From the NCBI RefSeq assembly GCF_000186345.1, contig NC_014962.1, forward strand, positions 682,001-746,000: DNA of 64,000 bases. The letters run 5' to 3'. The notes beneath the pieces are model-generated. The model made no database searches and had not been told where the DNA came from. It saw only the letters and a list, made by a program, of their open reading frames with translations. Source of the DNA: Isosphaera pallida ATCC 43644. Its GTDB lineage: Bacteria; Planctomycetota; Planctomycetia; Isosphaerales; Isosphaeraceae. The position numbers and the translations under genes were made by a program. Of this stretch, positions 53,662 through 62,172 are shown piece after piece (positions within the stretch are counted from its first letter, which is position 1; every line of letters starts with the position of its first letter).

Positions 53662-54048
53662 TCAGTTCACCTTGGAGGCGATATACTTGACCAGCATGTC
53701 CACCGTGTAAAGGTCCATGATTTTGTCGATCTGAGGGTCGGCGATGAAGTCGTCGAGCTTGGCGTCGGGCATCTTGGCCTTGAGTTCTTCGATGCCTTTG
53801 GCGGTGAGTTTGCCGTCGGCAGCGAGTTCGGGATCGGTGGCAAAGTTTTCGCTGAAGAGTTCGCCGCGGGGGATGCGGATGCCGAAACTGCGTTCCAGGC
53901 GGAACATGATGTCGAGGAAGTCGATCGACTCGGCCCCCAGATCAGCCCGGAGTGAGGCGTCCGGCACGACGTCCTCTTCATCAACCCCCAGAGCTTCAAC
54001 TAGAGTGGCTTGGACCTTTTGCAGGATTTCCTCATGAGTCGCGGGCAT
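53662..54048 (-). CDS. Long acyl carrier protein
   Basis: 128 residues, against about 80 for ordinary ACP. Helix 1 (HEEILQKVQATLVEAL) and the attachment motif DLGAESIDFLDIMF place the phosphopantetheine Ser at residue 41. After the usual helix III region (RSFGIRIPRGEL) there is an insertion of about 35 residues before the final helix (DMLVKYIASKV). It is acidic as expected. It would carry the growing chain for the two ketosynthases and two dehydratases encoded around it. The extra segment may be a docking surface for this dedicated set. Confidence 0.88.
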   Translation of the reverse strand: MPATHEEILQKVQATLVEALGVDEEDVVPDASLRADLGAESIDFLDIMFRLERSFGIRIPRGELFSENFATDPELAADGKLTAKGIEELKAKMPDAKLDDFIADPQIDKIMDLYTVDMLVKYIASKVN

Positions 54049-54201
54049 GATTCACCTCGATATCGAGTTCGAGACGGCTCAGTTCGCCGGTGGGGGATCG
54101 GAAAGAGAGAAAGAAGCGAACACCCGGCGGAGTCGCGTGACGCGCGAGGGCCAGGCCCGAAGGCGTTGGTCCCTCTTAGGAAGAGACCGGGTCGGCAACC
54201 A

Positions 54202-54223
54202 TCAACGTCCCGGTGGACGTTGA
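54202..54223 (-). terminator. Perfect 9-bp hairpin with 4-base loop after the dehydratase gene
   Basis: TCAACGTCC (54202-54210) and GGACGTTGA (54215-54223) enclose CGGT. It starts 53 bases after the stop of the dehydratase gene at 54276 on the minus strand and precedes the ACP gene. It is the strongest hairpin of the cluster; there is no U-tract. Confidence 0.5.
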
Positions 54224-54275
54224 ATCAAATGGGCGGGGCGAAACCTCGACGACGACCGGCGAGCCGCCCCGTGGG

Positions 54276-54773
54276 TCACGTCACTTCGGTTGACGCGCCG
54301 GATGGACGACGCTTCAACACCGCGTACAACGCGCGGAGTTCGGTGATCATTTGTTCGTCAAGCGGACGCAGGTCCGGATCGGACTCGCTGAGATTCGATC
54401 GGGTCAAGGTGATCCGTCCTTGAACCATCAAAGAACCTTCGCAGAATCCCTTGACCTTGAGGACGGTATCGCGGGGGCCGTGGTCTGCCATGTCCACCTC
54501 GAGCCGCAGCTGGCGACCCGGTTCGACGAACGAGCCGAACTTGAAGGTGCGCGCCTGCTTGAGGGTCACGAGGCTGTGGGCGAAGTTGTCGGTTTCTCGA
54601 ACCAACCACGAGCCGGCCTGAGCCAGGGCCTCGACCATCAGCACTCCCGGCAAGACCGGGAAGCCGGGAAAATGGTCGGCGAGGTACTCCTCCGCCAGGG
54701 AGAGATTTTTCACCGCCGTGAGCCGCACCCCCGGCTGGGACTCCAGGATTTGGTCCAACAAGACGAAGCGCAT
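54276..54773 (-). CDS. 3-hydroxyacyl-ACP dehydratase (FabZ-like, catalytic)
   Basis: 165 residues from the ATG at 54773, with GAGGAA upstream. The hot-dog domain carries the full active site: His34 in DHFPGFPVLPGVL and Glu48 in VEALAQAG. It removes water from 3-hydroxyacyl-ACP to give the enoyl-ACP. First gene of the acyl-chain cluster on the minus strand; its sister at 52917 lacks the His, so a mixed dimer is possible. The C-terminal 40 residues (LDEQMITELRALYAVLKRR) form an extra helix. Confidence 0.9.
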   Translation of the reverse strand: MRFVLLDQILESQPGVRLTAVKNLSLAEEYLADHFPGFPVLPGVLMVEALAQAGSWLVRETDNFAHSLVTLKQARTFKFGSFVEPGRQLRLEVDMADHGPRDTVLKVKGFCEGSLMVQGRITLTRSNLSESDPDLRPLDEQMITELRALYAVLKRRPSGASTEVT

Positions 54774-54985
54774 GACGTTCCTCGGCTCGACCGTCGGCGG
54801 GTTGCCATTCCCTTCCTTGGGGTCGCGTGAACGGAGTTGGCGCGTCGCGTCGCAACCAGTTCCGGCGGTCGGAATTCGGGCATCGAACCATACCACGCAA
54901 ACCAGGCGACCGCAAGGTCAACCCGATCGCTTCAGTTGTTCGACGTCCGAGAACTCGGCTCACCGCGATACGCGCTTCGCCTCCA

Positions 54986-55003
54986 TCGATCCGTGAGGAT
55001 CGA
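54986..55003. promoter_or_regulatory. 7-bp hairpin in the cluster's upstream region
   Basis: TCGATCC (54986-54992) and GGATCGA (54997-55003) enclose GTGA. It is in the 466-base region (54774-55239) shared by the divergent dehydratase and beta-propeller genes, which holds no gene. It could be an operator or part of a leader. Confidence 0.3.
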
Positions 55004-55072
55004 AGGTAAGATGTCCCCAATTTCGGTTGACCAACGAGTTGAAGTTGAGTCGGGACCGGGAAAATCTCCCCT

Positions 55073-55102
55073 TTGCGGTGTTCCCTTCTAGGGACGTACA
55101 AT
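55073..55102 (+). promoter_or_regulatory. Candidate promoter of the beta-propeller gene
   Basis: TTGCGG (55073-55078), an 18-base spacer and TACAAT (55097-55102) resemble a sigma70 promoter. It lies about 140 bases before the chosen start at 55240. Confidence 0.3.
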
Positions 55103-55239
55103 CCAAAGGGTCGGATTCTCTCAGGGAGCGTTGCCACCACGGTCCTCGCCTGGGTCCTCGCCGTTGCGGGTGGGGGGTGTTCCGTTCCCGCTTGTTGACG
55201 ATCTCCACAGTGTGATTGCGACTCTCATCTCGACACGGG

Positions 55240-57369
55240 ATGGACCCGATGCCAACCACCTCACCCTTCCCTGGGACCTGCGCCTCATGGGCCCAGAGCG
55301 TTTTTGAGACGACCAGCCGGGCGATGCGTTGGATCGTCGTTGTCGGGTTGGTGCTTGGAGGAATCGGCGGGGGCACCGTGACCAGCCTTGCCTCCGACCG
55401 GGATCGGGTCGCCTGGTCCCCCGATGGGCGTTGGATTGCCTACGTGATGGCCAACCGCTCCGCTGCCGACCTCTTCCCTGCCGATTGGTGGGCCTTGGAT
55501 ATCTCCCAACGTCTCGAACCAGCCGACGCCGCGAGGCCGATTTCCTGGACCCTTTGGGCCACCGAATGGGAGACGGGCCGCTCGGTCGCGTTGGCCCGCA
55601 GCGCCGGCCCCTTGGGCGCGCCAGTCTGGCGACCCGATGGCGGAGCGTTGGCGTATGTTCAACTCGACCCCGCGTCCAACAATCCGGCGTTGCCACGTCA
55701 ACGCACCCTTTGGCTTCAGACCGCGCCTAATCGTCGGGTTCCTCTGGACCGCCGCCCGCACCCGCCCGAGTGGGACCGCCTCGGCGTCGAGCCGGTGGCC
55801 GCCCCCGCCTTTAGTCGCAATGGCCGCAAGCTGGCCTACGAGGTGTACGACCCCCAAACCGGGCCCGGCGTGGTGGTGGCCCGTCTGACGGCCGAACGCC
55901 TCGAACCCCTCCAAACCCTCCCCGGCGTGGGTCGCCCGGTTTGGTCTGGTCGGGACGACTCGCTGGCCTGCTTCGCCCTGGAGTCCCACGGCCGCTTAGC
56001 TCCGGTTGCCGAACTCGTGGTCTTCGACCCCGACTTCAACCTCACAGCACGCTCCAGCGGAGTCTTGACCGCCTCCACGCCGGTTTGGACCAACAACGGC
56101 CAACTCGTCTACGCCGCGATTGTGCCCGCGCCCACCAAGCTCAAGCCGATGGCGCTCACAATTCTCAAGGAGGGACGCTCCGAGGTGTGGTTCAAACCGC
56201 CCGAACCCCGTCGAGTCGGCTTTCGAGACGCGGCACGCTCCAACGATCAGGCGGCCGAATTTCGACCCGATCGAGACCCCGATCCCCCCACGCTGTTGTT
56301 CGATCTTGCCCCCGATGGCGAACATGTGTTCGTCACGGTTCGCCTGCGCGATCATCCTTCGGAGGTCAGCCACAGCCTGCCCCGAACCGGTGAGATTCGC
56401 AACCGCTTTCCGCCCTTGGATCATGCGGGCCGCATTGCCGGTCTAAGCGTCGCCCCGACCGGCGACGCGCTGGCCGTCCGTTATGGTTGCGATGCGCTGG
56501 CCACGCCGCCGTTGGTCCTCACTTCCAACATCACCGACAAGCGTCCGCTCGCCCCCGACGGTTCGGCAGCGCGGGAGTGGTTGGCCCGCTTTGCCGCGTT
56601 GGCCCGCGCCATCCAACGCGACGATTGGCCCGCGCTCGGATCGTCGGAGACCAATCATCAACATGAAAACTCCTCAAGCTCTGCGTCGTCCCGTTGGAGC
56701 CTGGTTCCCTTGCCCGACGAGGTGCCCGCCAACGACCCCAACCTGCTCAGACTACGCCGGCTCGCTCAACTGGGCCGGGATCTCCAATCCCAAGCGGTGG
56801 CGCGGAACGCGGGCGATCACACACGGCCTGCCCTGAATGACCCCGCCCGCCTTCGCCGTCTTGAACCGGAACTGGACCTGGTTCTTAGTGGCCTGGTGGG
56901 CGAGTTCGAGCAGACCCGCGCTGCGATTCAACACGCCTTGAGCCAACCTCGTTGCGCTCGGGACCGCGACAGGTTGTTGCTGTTGGATCTGCAATGCCGA
57001 CTCCGGGACGATCCCGAGACCACGCGGGCCGGTCTCCGCGCTTGGCTGGATCGGCCCGCGCCTCCTCGACGGATGGAGCGGTTGCTAGACGGGCCACCCG
57101 CCCTCTTTGACGACACCCCTGAGATGGCCGCGCGATCCTGGGCCGAACGGTTGCTCGGACTGCTTGAACAGCCCCGCGAGCGGCCCGCCGAGGTCGAACC
57201 CCCCCCTTTGAACCATCTCAACGAGTTCTTTGAACTCAACCGCGGGCCCTTGGAGTTCGATCAAGGTATTTGGATGCGACCCCGCGCCGACTTCCTGGTT
57301 CGCTTGGCGTGGAATCGTCCCAAAGCCCCCGACCTTCTGCCGCTGCCTCCTCCTCTACCGCCGTGGTGA
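55240..57369 (+). CDS. TolB/PD40-type beta-propeller protein, exported or anchored
   Basis: 709 residues from the ATG at 55240; ATG at 55324 (MRWIVVVGLVLGGIGGG) directly opens the hydrophobic signal and is an alternative. Blades show the PD40 pattern: RVAWSPDGRWIAYVM, PVWRPDGGALAYVQ, PAFSRNGRKLAYEVYD, PVWSGRDDSLACF. The rest is helical, with the C-terminus Pro-rich (PLPPPLPPW). There are no catalytic motifs and no peptidase domain. Such propellers bind proteins or ligands in the periplasm. Divergent from the acyl-chain cluster and convergent with fhcD. Confidence 0.7.
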   Translation: MDPMPTTSPFPGTCASWAQSVFETTSRAMRWIVVVGLVLGGIGGGTVTSLASDRDRVAWSPDGRWIAYVMANRSAADLFPADWWALDISQRLEPADAARPISWTLWATEWETGRSVALARSAGPLGAPVWRPDGGALAYVQLDPASNNPALPRQRTLWLQTAPNRRVPLDRRPHPPEWDRLGVEPVAAPAFSRNGRKLAYEVYDPQTGPGVVVARLTAERLEPLQTLPGVGRPVWSGRDDSLACFALESHGRLAPVAELVVFDPDFNLTARSSGVLTASTPVWTNNGQLVYAAIVPAPTKLKPMALTILKEGRSEVWFKPPEPRRVGFRDAARSNDQAAEFRPDRDPDPPTLLFDLAPDGEHVFVTVRLRDHPSEVSHSLPRTGEIRNRFPPLDHAGRIAGLSVAPTGDALAVRYGCDALATPPLVLTSNITDKRPLAPDGSAAREWLARFAALARAIQRDDWPALGSSETNHQHENSSSSASSRWSLVPLPDEVPANDPNLLRLRRLAQLGRDLQSQAVARNAGDHTRPALNDPARLRRLEPELDLVLSGLVGEFEQTRAAIQHALSQPRCARDRDRLLLLDLQCRLRDDPETTRAGLRAWLDRPAPPRRMERLLDGPPALFDDTPEMAARSWAERLLGLLEQPRERPAEVEPPPLNHLNEFFELNRGPLEFDQGIWMRPRADFLVRLAWNRPKAPDLLPLPPPLPPW

Positions 57370-57410
57370 CCGCGCGCGACACCCACGCTGCGCCTTACCT
57401 TGCCAGATCA

Positions 57411-57435
57411 CGGACATCCGCAAGCGGGGTGTGTC
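57411..57435. terminator. Imperfect hairpin between convergent beta-propeller and fhcD genes
   Basis: GGACA (57411) pairs with TGTCC (to 57435), enclosing CCGC/GCGG. It lies in the 67-base gap between the two convergent stops and may serve both genes. Confidence 0.25.
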
Positions 57436-57436
57436 C

Positions 57437-58366
57437 TTAGGGTGGGTTCAAAAGGTCGCGCAAATGGAAATGATACGGACCCAGCTTGCCGCCGTAGTTG
57501 CCTGCCGAGACACGCGCTAGACCCAGGCCACGGAAGTCGGGTTGGGTCAGGCCGACCCTCATGGCTTGGGCCACGGCGTCGAACGACAGCCCGTCGATCA
57601 CAAGTTCATACACGCATTGAACCGATTCGGGCAGGGCGGACGCGACCAATCCCCGCAACGTGGGAGCGTAGGCGTCGTTGACGCTGGCGCGAAGCATTTG
57701 ATATTTGGAGCCGACCTTGGAACCGGAGCGAGCGATGCCGCCGGGGAAAGGGAGGATTACGTCCTCGCACTGGGCGCGGATCGCCGCAACGGCCCGGGTG
57801 GCGGCTTCCAGAGTGCCGGTGGGCGTGGTTCCCTGAAACAGCAGGTTGCCGCCGGCGACCCCCTTGAGAGTGCCGAACCGCTCCTCACAGGCGAACTCGC
57901 CGTCCATCGTGGGCATCCGCCAGAATCGTCGTTCGCCCACGAGCTTGGCGATTTGCCAACCGTCGCCGAAGTAACGCAGCTTGCCGCCCACCACGATCGC
58001 GCGGTCATCCAGCGGCCAATCGTTGTAACACGCGGTGGTGGGACAGGTCATCACGCACTGACCCACACGCTTGACTAGCGCTTTTTCCAAGGCGTCGCGG
58101 CTCAAAGCGAATATCAGCAGACGCACACCCGGACGACCATCGGGGGTTTGATCCGGTTCCAGTTCGCGCTCGACGCCCGCCTCGGCGTCGCAGGCGATGA
58201 CGCTGGTAGCGTAGCCGGTGGCAGTTTGACCGGCGATCCGTGCCCAGGCGGCCGTCTCGGCGGTCACGATCAACCGGGCGGCCGTCATGCCGAACGCCTC
58301 GGCGAAGGTGTCCTCGACCTCGATTCCTTCGGCAAGGTAGCCGCAGACGGTGGACAACGCACTCAT
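57437..58366 (-). CDS. fhcD: Formylmethanofuran:tetrahydromethanopterin formyltransferase
   Basis: 309 residues, the usual length. ATG at 58366 overlaps the fhcA stop as ATGA, so translation is coupled. The N-terminus IEVEDTFAEAFGMTAARLIVTA (key E-D-T-F-AEAF-M-R) and the segments CVMTCPTTACYN, YFGDGWQ, GGNLLFQG and GSKYQMLRASVNDAY are typical of Ftr/FhcD. In bacteria the FhcABCD complex turns formyl-H4MPT into formate via methanofuran analogues, the last part of the archaeal-type C1 route. Planctomycetes are known to carry this pathway. fhcB and fhcC are not in this window. Confidence 0.93.
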   Translation of the reverse strand: MSALSTVCGYLAEGIEVEDTFAEAFGMTAARLIVTAETAAWARIAGQTATGYATSVIACDAEAGVERELEPDQTPDGRPGVRLLIFALSRDALEKALVKRVGQCVMTCPTTACYNDWPLDDRAIVVGGKLRYFGDGWQIAKLVGERRFWRMPTMDGEFACEERFGTLKGVAGGNLLFQGTTPTGTLEAATRAVAAIRAQCEDVILPFPGGIARSGSKVGSKYQMLRASVNDAYAPTLRGLVASALPESVQCVYELVIDGLSFDAVAQAMRVGLTQPDFRGLGLARVSAGNYGGKLGPYHFHLRDLLNPP

Positions 58367-60174
58367 GGCCGATCCTCCGTCGCGGGCGTCGTTTCGGCTT
58401 GGGGGAACGGCCACGGGTTGACGCGAGCGACTCCCTCGACCGGGCCGGGCGCTTCATCGTGACGGATGGTCAAGGCGTCCAACCCGACGCTGGAATGCCT
58501 TGCGTACCATCGGGCCAAGTCGGCGCGGCGGTCGGGTTGGGATTCGGCGGTGGTCTCGGCTCGAAGCAGGATCGACTCCAACGCGGTGCTGGGCCGGATC
58601 ATGCCGTCGTCCAGCACGATTTCCCCCTCTTTTAAAACCATGCGGGGATGCGAAAACATGCGAATCTTGTCGTCGTCGGGTCGATAGAGGGTAAGGTCAG
58701 CGTCAGCACCGGGGCCGAGGTGTCCCTTACGGGTCAGGCCGAGGATGCGGGCGGGGGCGGCGCGGGTGAGGATAGCGATTTCGCTCAGGGTGTATTCCCG
58801 GTCGAGGTCGGGCAGAATCGTCCGCTTGAGGAGCGTGGGAGGCAACGTGGCAAGGGTCTCGCGGCGCAGTTCGCGGTTCATGAGCAGGGCGATCAGACGA
58901 GGATAGGCCAGGAAGGAACCGCCGTTAGGATGATCGGTCGTCAATGCTAGCCGCCAGGGATCGGGACAAAGTAGGAACCATTCCAGACCGATGGCCCATT
59001 GGGTGGCGTGGATAGCGCTTCGGGGTTCATAGGCGATCGGCACGATGCCGCAGCCGGTTTCGAGTTCGGTGTCATGGCTGATCCAGGGGTGTCCAGTGAG
59101 GTTAGCTAGGAATTCGCCCACTGGCGAGTCGGCGGTCATTGCCACCGCCGGGCCGAACATCACCTGGCCCACATCGGCGGTGAGGTTGGGCTGGCTCATG
59201 AAGCGTTCCACCAACGCGGGGACACCCGAACGGATCGACCGTGGATCGTCCACCGTTCCTTCGTAACTGAGGAACTGCACATGCGCTAGATGGGCCCGCG
59301 CTCCCTCGAAGGCGTTCATGGTGGCGGCGAGGTGGGCGGCGTTGCCGGGCAGACCGAGGTTGAGCCCGTGAATATGCAACGGATGGGGGAGATTCAATTC
59401 GTCAATGAGGCGGGCGGTTTCGCGGAGGATGGTTCGGGGAGTCACTCCGAACGGCGCGACCGGTTCATCGAGCGTAGCGAAGCGGCGGGGTGTCGAGGGG
59501 TGGGGGCCATTGGGTGGGGTTGGGCTGGTTTCGCCGTCGCCGTCTAGCACGCCGCCGGGGTGGACGACTTGTTTCCAGCGTTCGACGCCGCCGGGGTTGA
59601 CCATTTTGAACCCGAACGTGCCGGTGGCTTCCAGCAGCCAGAGCAACAGTTCGCGGGCGTCGTCGCGTCGATTCGCGCCGAGGCATTCAAGCAGGCGATG
59701 ATGATTGCCGATCAGGGTGAGGAAACCGGCGTCCACCACGGGGGTGTCGGCCAATTCGAAGCGGGCCTGGCGCGCGCCCATCGGGGTGATGGCTGCGTCG
59801 AGCGCGGTGGTGTAACCGAGGGCGGCGTAACGGTATCCGGCGGCGTAAGTGGAGGGGACCGGCCCGCCGTTGCCCGAGCGTCCTCCCTTGAACGGAGCGG
59901 GCACCGGATCGGCCGCGCGGGCGTGGGCGGTCAGCATCCGCCCGGCGTTGACCTTGCTGCCGGCGAGGTGGCAATGGGCGTCGATTCCGCCGGCCATGAC
60001 CACCCAGCCTCGGGCGTCAATGATCCGATCGGGACGGATCGATGGATCGACGGCGGTGGGGTCGGACACGATCCGCCCCCCTTCGATCCAGAGGTCGGCC
60101 ACCGCGTCCACTCCCCGCGCCGGATCGACCACGTGGCCTCCCGCGATCTTGGTGAGACGGTGGGGACGGGTCAT
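58363..60174 (-). CDS. fhcA: Formyltransferase/hydrolase complex subunit A (formylmethanofuran dehydrogenase A-like amidohydrolase)
   Basis: 603 residues from the ATG at 60174. An amidohydrolase fold: GGIDAHCHLAGSKVN has the metal-binding H-x-H, FGFKMVNPGG a candidate bridging Lys, and HIHGLNLGLPGN further His ligands. C-terminal FmdA-like blocks are GPGADADLTLYRPDDD and MFSHPRMVLKEGEIV. It hydrolyses formyl-methanofuran-type carriers to formate within the Fhc complex. It lies 60 bases after purH on the same strand and overlaps fhcD by 4 bases. Confidence 0.9.
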   Translation of the reverse strand: MTRPHRLTKIAGGHVVDPARGVDAVADLWIEGGRIVSDPTAVDPSIRPDRIIDARGWVVMAGGIDAHCHLAGSKVNAGRMLTAHARAADPVPAPFKGGRSGNGGPVPSTYAAGYRYAALGYTTALDAAITPMGARQARFELADTPVVDAGFLTLIGNHHRLLECLGANRRDDARELLLWLLEATGTFGFKMVNPGGVERWKQVVHPGGVLDGDGETSPTPPNGPHPSTPRRFATLDEPVAPFGVTPRTILRETARLIDELNLPHPLHIHGLNLGLPGNAAHLAATMNAFEGARAHLAHVQFLSYEGTVDDPRSIRSGVPALVERFMSQPNLTADVGQVMFGPAVAMTADSPVGEFLANLTGHPWISHDTELETGCGIVPIAYEPRSAIHATQWAIGLEWFLLCPDPWRLALTTDHPNGGSFLAYPRLIALLMNRELRRETLATLPPTLLKRTILPDLDREYTLSEIAILTRAAPARILGLTRKGHLGPGADADLTLYRPDDDKIRMFSHPRMVLKEGEIVLDDGMIRPSTALESILLRAETTAESQPDRRADLARWYARHSSVGLDALTIRHDEAPGPVEGVARVNPWPFPQAETTPATEDRP

Positions 60175-60234
60175 GGCGGTCTTCCTGGGAAGAGGGGAGC
60201 AAGTGACACGGCGGGGTTTCAACCAAGCGAGGAA

Positions 60235-61953
60235 TCAGTGGCGGAAATGACGACGACGGGTGAAGATCATCGCCATGCCGTGTTCGTCGCAGGCGGCGCG
60301 GGATTCGTCGTCCCGTTTCGAGCCGCCGGGCTGGATGATCGCGGTGACGCCGGCGCGGGCGGCGAGGTCGGGGCCGTCGCGGAATGGGAAGAAGGCGTCG
60401 GACGCCAGCACTGCACCCTGGGCGTGGTCGCCGGCCTTCTCGATAGCGATCCGCACCGAGTCCAACCGACTCATCTGACCGGCCCCGACTCCGACCAAAC
60501 GACCCTCCTTGACCAGGACGATCGCGTTCGATCGAACCATGCGGCAGATCCGCCAAGCGAAGTCGAGTTGGGTCCGTTCCTCCGGAGTCGGCGCGCGTTG
60601 AGTAACCACCTCGCCCAGGTGGTCGGGTCCGAACTCGGGGCCAAGGTCGTCCCACTCCTGAACCAGCACGCCGCCGAGAATCCGTTGAAAGGCCAATCCT
60701 TCGGGACGAGTTCCGCGGGCGTTGGAGTGGGTGATCAGCAGGCGGACGCTGTTGCGCCAGGTGGGTTTGGTGGTCAGCCATTCGAACGCCTCGGGAGTGA
60801 AGCCGGGGGCGAGGATGACTTCGAGGAAGCGTCCAGGCTGGCTCATTCGTTGGGCCGTGTCTAGATCGACCACCGTGTTGAGTCCCACGATGCCACCAAA
60901 GGCGCTCACGGGATCGCCCTGGTAGGCTCGTTCGAAGGCCTCGGCCACATGGTCGGCGATCGCCGCGCCGCAGGGGTTGTTGTGTTTGAGGATGACGGCC
61001 ATTGGTCGGCCATCCGGGCCGTCCAGGGTCATCCTCAAGGCACTGTCGGCGTCGAGCAGGTTGTTGTAGGAAAGGCCCTTGCCGTGGAGTTGCTGGGCGT
61101 GGACCACGTTGGGACCGCGTTCGGGGGGCAGCGACTCGTAAACTGCGGCGGCCTGGTGGGGATTCTCGCCGTAACGCAGAAGTTCGCGCCGTCTCAGCGG
61201 CAGGGTGAGGCGTTGAGGGAACCGAGGATCGTGTTCGGGGGGATCGTTGGGGCCAAGAAGGGGAAGTTGGTCGCGGAACCACTGGGCGATGAGGGCGTCG
61301 TAGCAGGCGGTGGTGGCAAAGGCGTCGGCGGCGGCTTGGGCGCGCCAGAAGGCGCTGGTGCCGCCGTTTCGAGCGGCGAACTCGTGGAGGAAGCTGGGGT
61401 AGGCGGCGGGATCGACGACCACCGCGACATCGCGGTGGTTTTTGGCCGCGGCTCGGATCAATGCCACGCCGCCAATGTCGATCTCCTCGATCAAGCCCGC
61501 ATCGAGTTCGCCGCGGGAGGAGGTTGGAGCGTTGGTCGGGTCGCCGCCGCGGAGCCGTTGCAGGGCGGCTTCGAAGGGGTAAAGATTGACCACCACCAGG
61601 TCGATCGGCGCGACGCTGTGACGTTCCAGGTCAGCCTGGTCCTCTTCGCGGTGGCGGCGGGCGAGGATGCCGCCGTGGATGCGGGGATGAAGCGTCTTGA
61701 CCCGTCCCCCTAGGAACTCGGGTTGGCCGGTGTAGTCGGCCACCTCGATCGACGCTAGACCGGCTTCGGTTAGCGCTGCGTGGGTTCCGCCGCTGGCCAG
61801 CAACTCGACGCCTCGGTCCGCCAAGGCGCGGGCTAGGTCCAGCAGACCCTCTTTATTCGACACGCTTAGAAGCGCGCGTCGGATCGGTTTGACATCGAGG
61901 TGGGGATCGTCCGGCGGGGCGTGGAGGGCGGGCCGATTGGAATTCGAATTCAT
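60235..61953 (-). CDS. purH: Bifunctional AICAR formyltransferase / IMP cyclohydrolase
   Basis: 572 residues; ATG at 61953 follows AGGAA. The N-terminal MGS-like cyclohydrolase domain has LLSVSNKEGLLDLA, LLASGGTH and PEFLGGRVKTLHP. The C-terminal transformylase domain has ILKHNNPCGAA, with the catalytic Lys-His pair, and SDAFFPFRDG. It performs the last two steps of purine synthesis using 10-formyl-THF. Being just upstream of fhcA-fhcD, which handle formyl groups on another carrier, it ties C1 supply to purine synthesis. Residues about 125-145 (GGDPTNAPTSSRGEL) are an insertion. Confidence 0.93.
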   Translation of the reverse strand: MNSNSNRPALHAPPDDPHLDVKPIRRALLSVSNKEGLLDLARALADRGVELLASGGTHAALTEAGLASIEVADYTGQPEFLGGRVKTLHPRIHGGILARRHREEDQADLERHSVAPIDLVVVNLYPFEAALQRLRGGDPTNAPTSSRGELDAGLIEEIDIGGVALIRAAAKNHRDVAVVVDPAAYPSFLHEFAARNGGTSAFWRAQAAADAFATTACYDALIAQWFRDQLPLLGPNDPPEHDPRFPQRLTLPLRRRELLRYGENPHQAAAVYESLPPERGPNVVHAQQLHGKGLSYNNLLDADSALRMTLDGPDGRPMAVILKHNNPCGAAIADHVAEAFERAYQGDPVSAFGGIVGLNTVVDLDTAQRMSQPGRFLEVILAPGFTPEAFEWLTTKPTWRNSVRLLITHSNARGTRPEGLAFQRILGGVLVQEWDDLGPEFGPDHLGEVVTQRAPTPEERTQLDFAWRICRMVRSNAIVLVKEGRLVGVGAGQMSRLDSVRIAIEKAGDHAQGAVLASDAFFPFRDGPDLAARAGVTAIIQPGGSKRDDESRAACDEHGMAMIFTRRRHFRH

Positions 61954-62088
61954 TTCCTATCCATCACACGAGGGCAACAGCGGCGGAGGAGTGGGAAGAT
62001 ATCAGGGTTGAGCGTGGACCTTGGAATGGGATCGGGTCTTGATTTCAACCGGAACCGCAACGCTTGGCAAGTCACCCGCCGCCGTTGG

Positions 62089-62117
62089 AAAACCGTCTCC
62101 TTCCCGGGGAGAGGCGG
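62089..62117 (-). terminator. Hairpin followed by TTTT after the lipoprotein gene
   Basis: On the minus strand CCGCCTCTCC folds onto GGAGACGG (8 pairs, two bulged bases) and is followed by TTTT (62092-62089). It is 56 bases past the stop of the gene at 62173 and upstream of purH. The one hairpin in the window that resembles a standard intrinsic terminator. Confidence 0.45.
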
Positions 62118-62172
62118 AGGTTGATTCGGTTGTGCTGACAATTTGGTTGGAGTGTCGGCAAAGCTGATTAGA

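Noticed and set aside
54358-55140. 260-residue minus-strand frame covering the active dehydratase
   Set aside because: Different frame from the dehydratase, which has canonical active-site motifs; the alternative is Arg/Gly-rich shadow.
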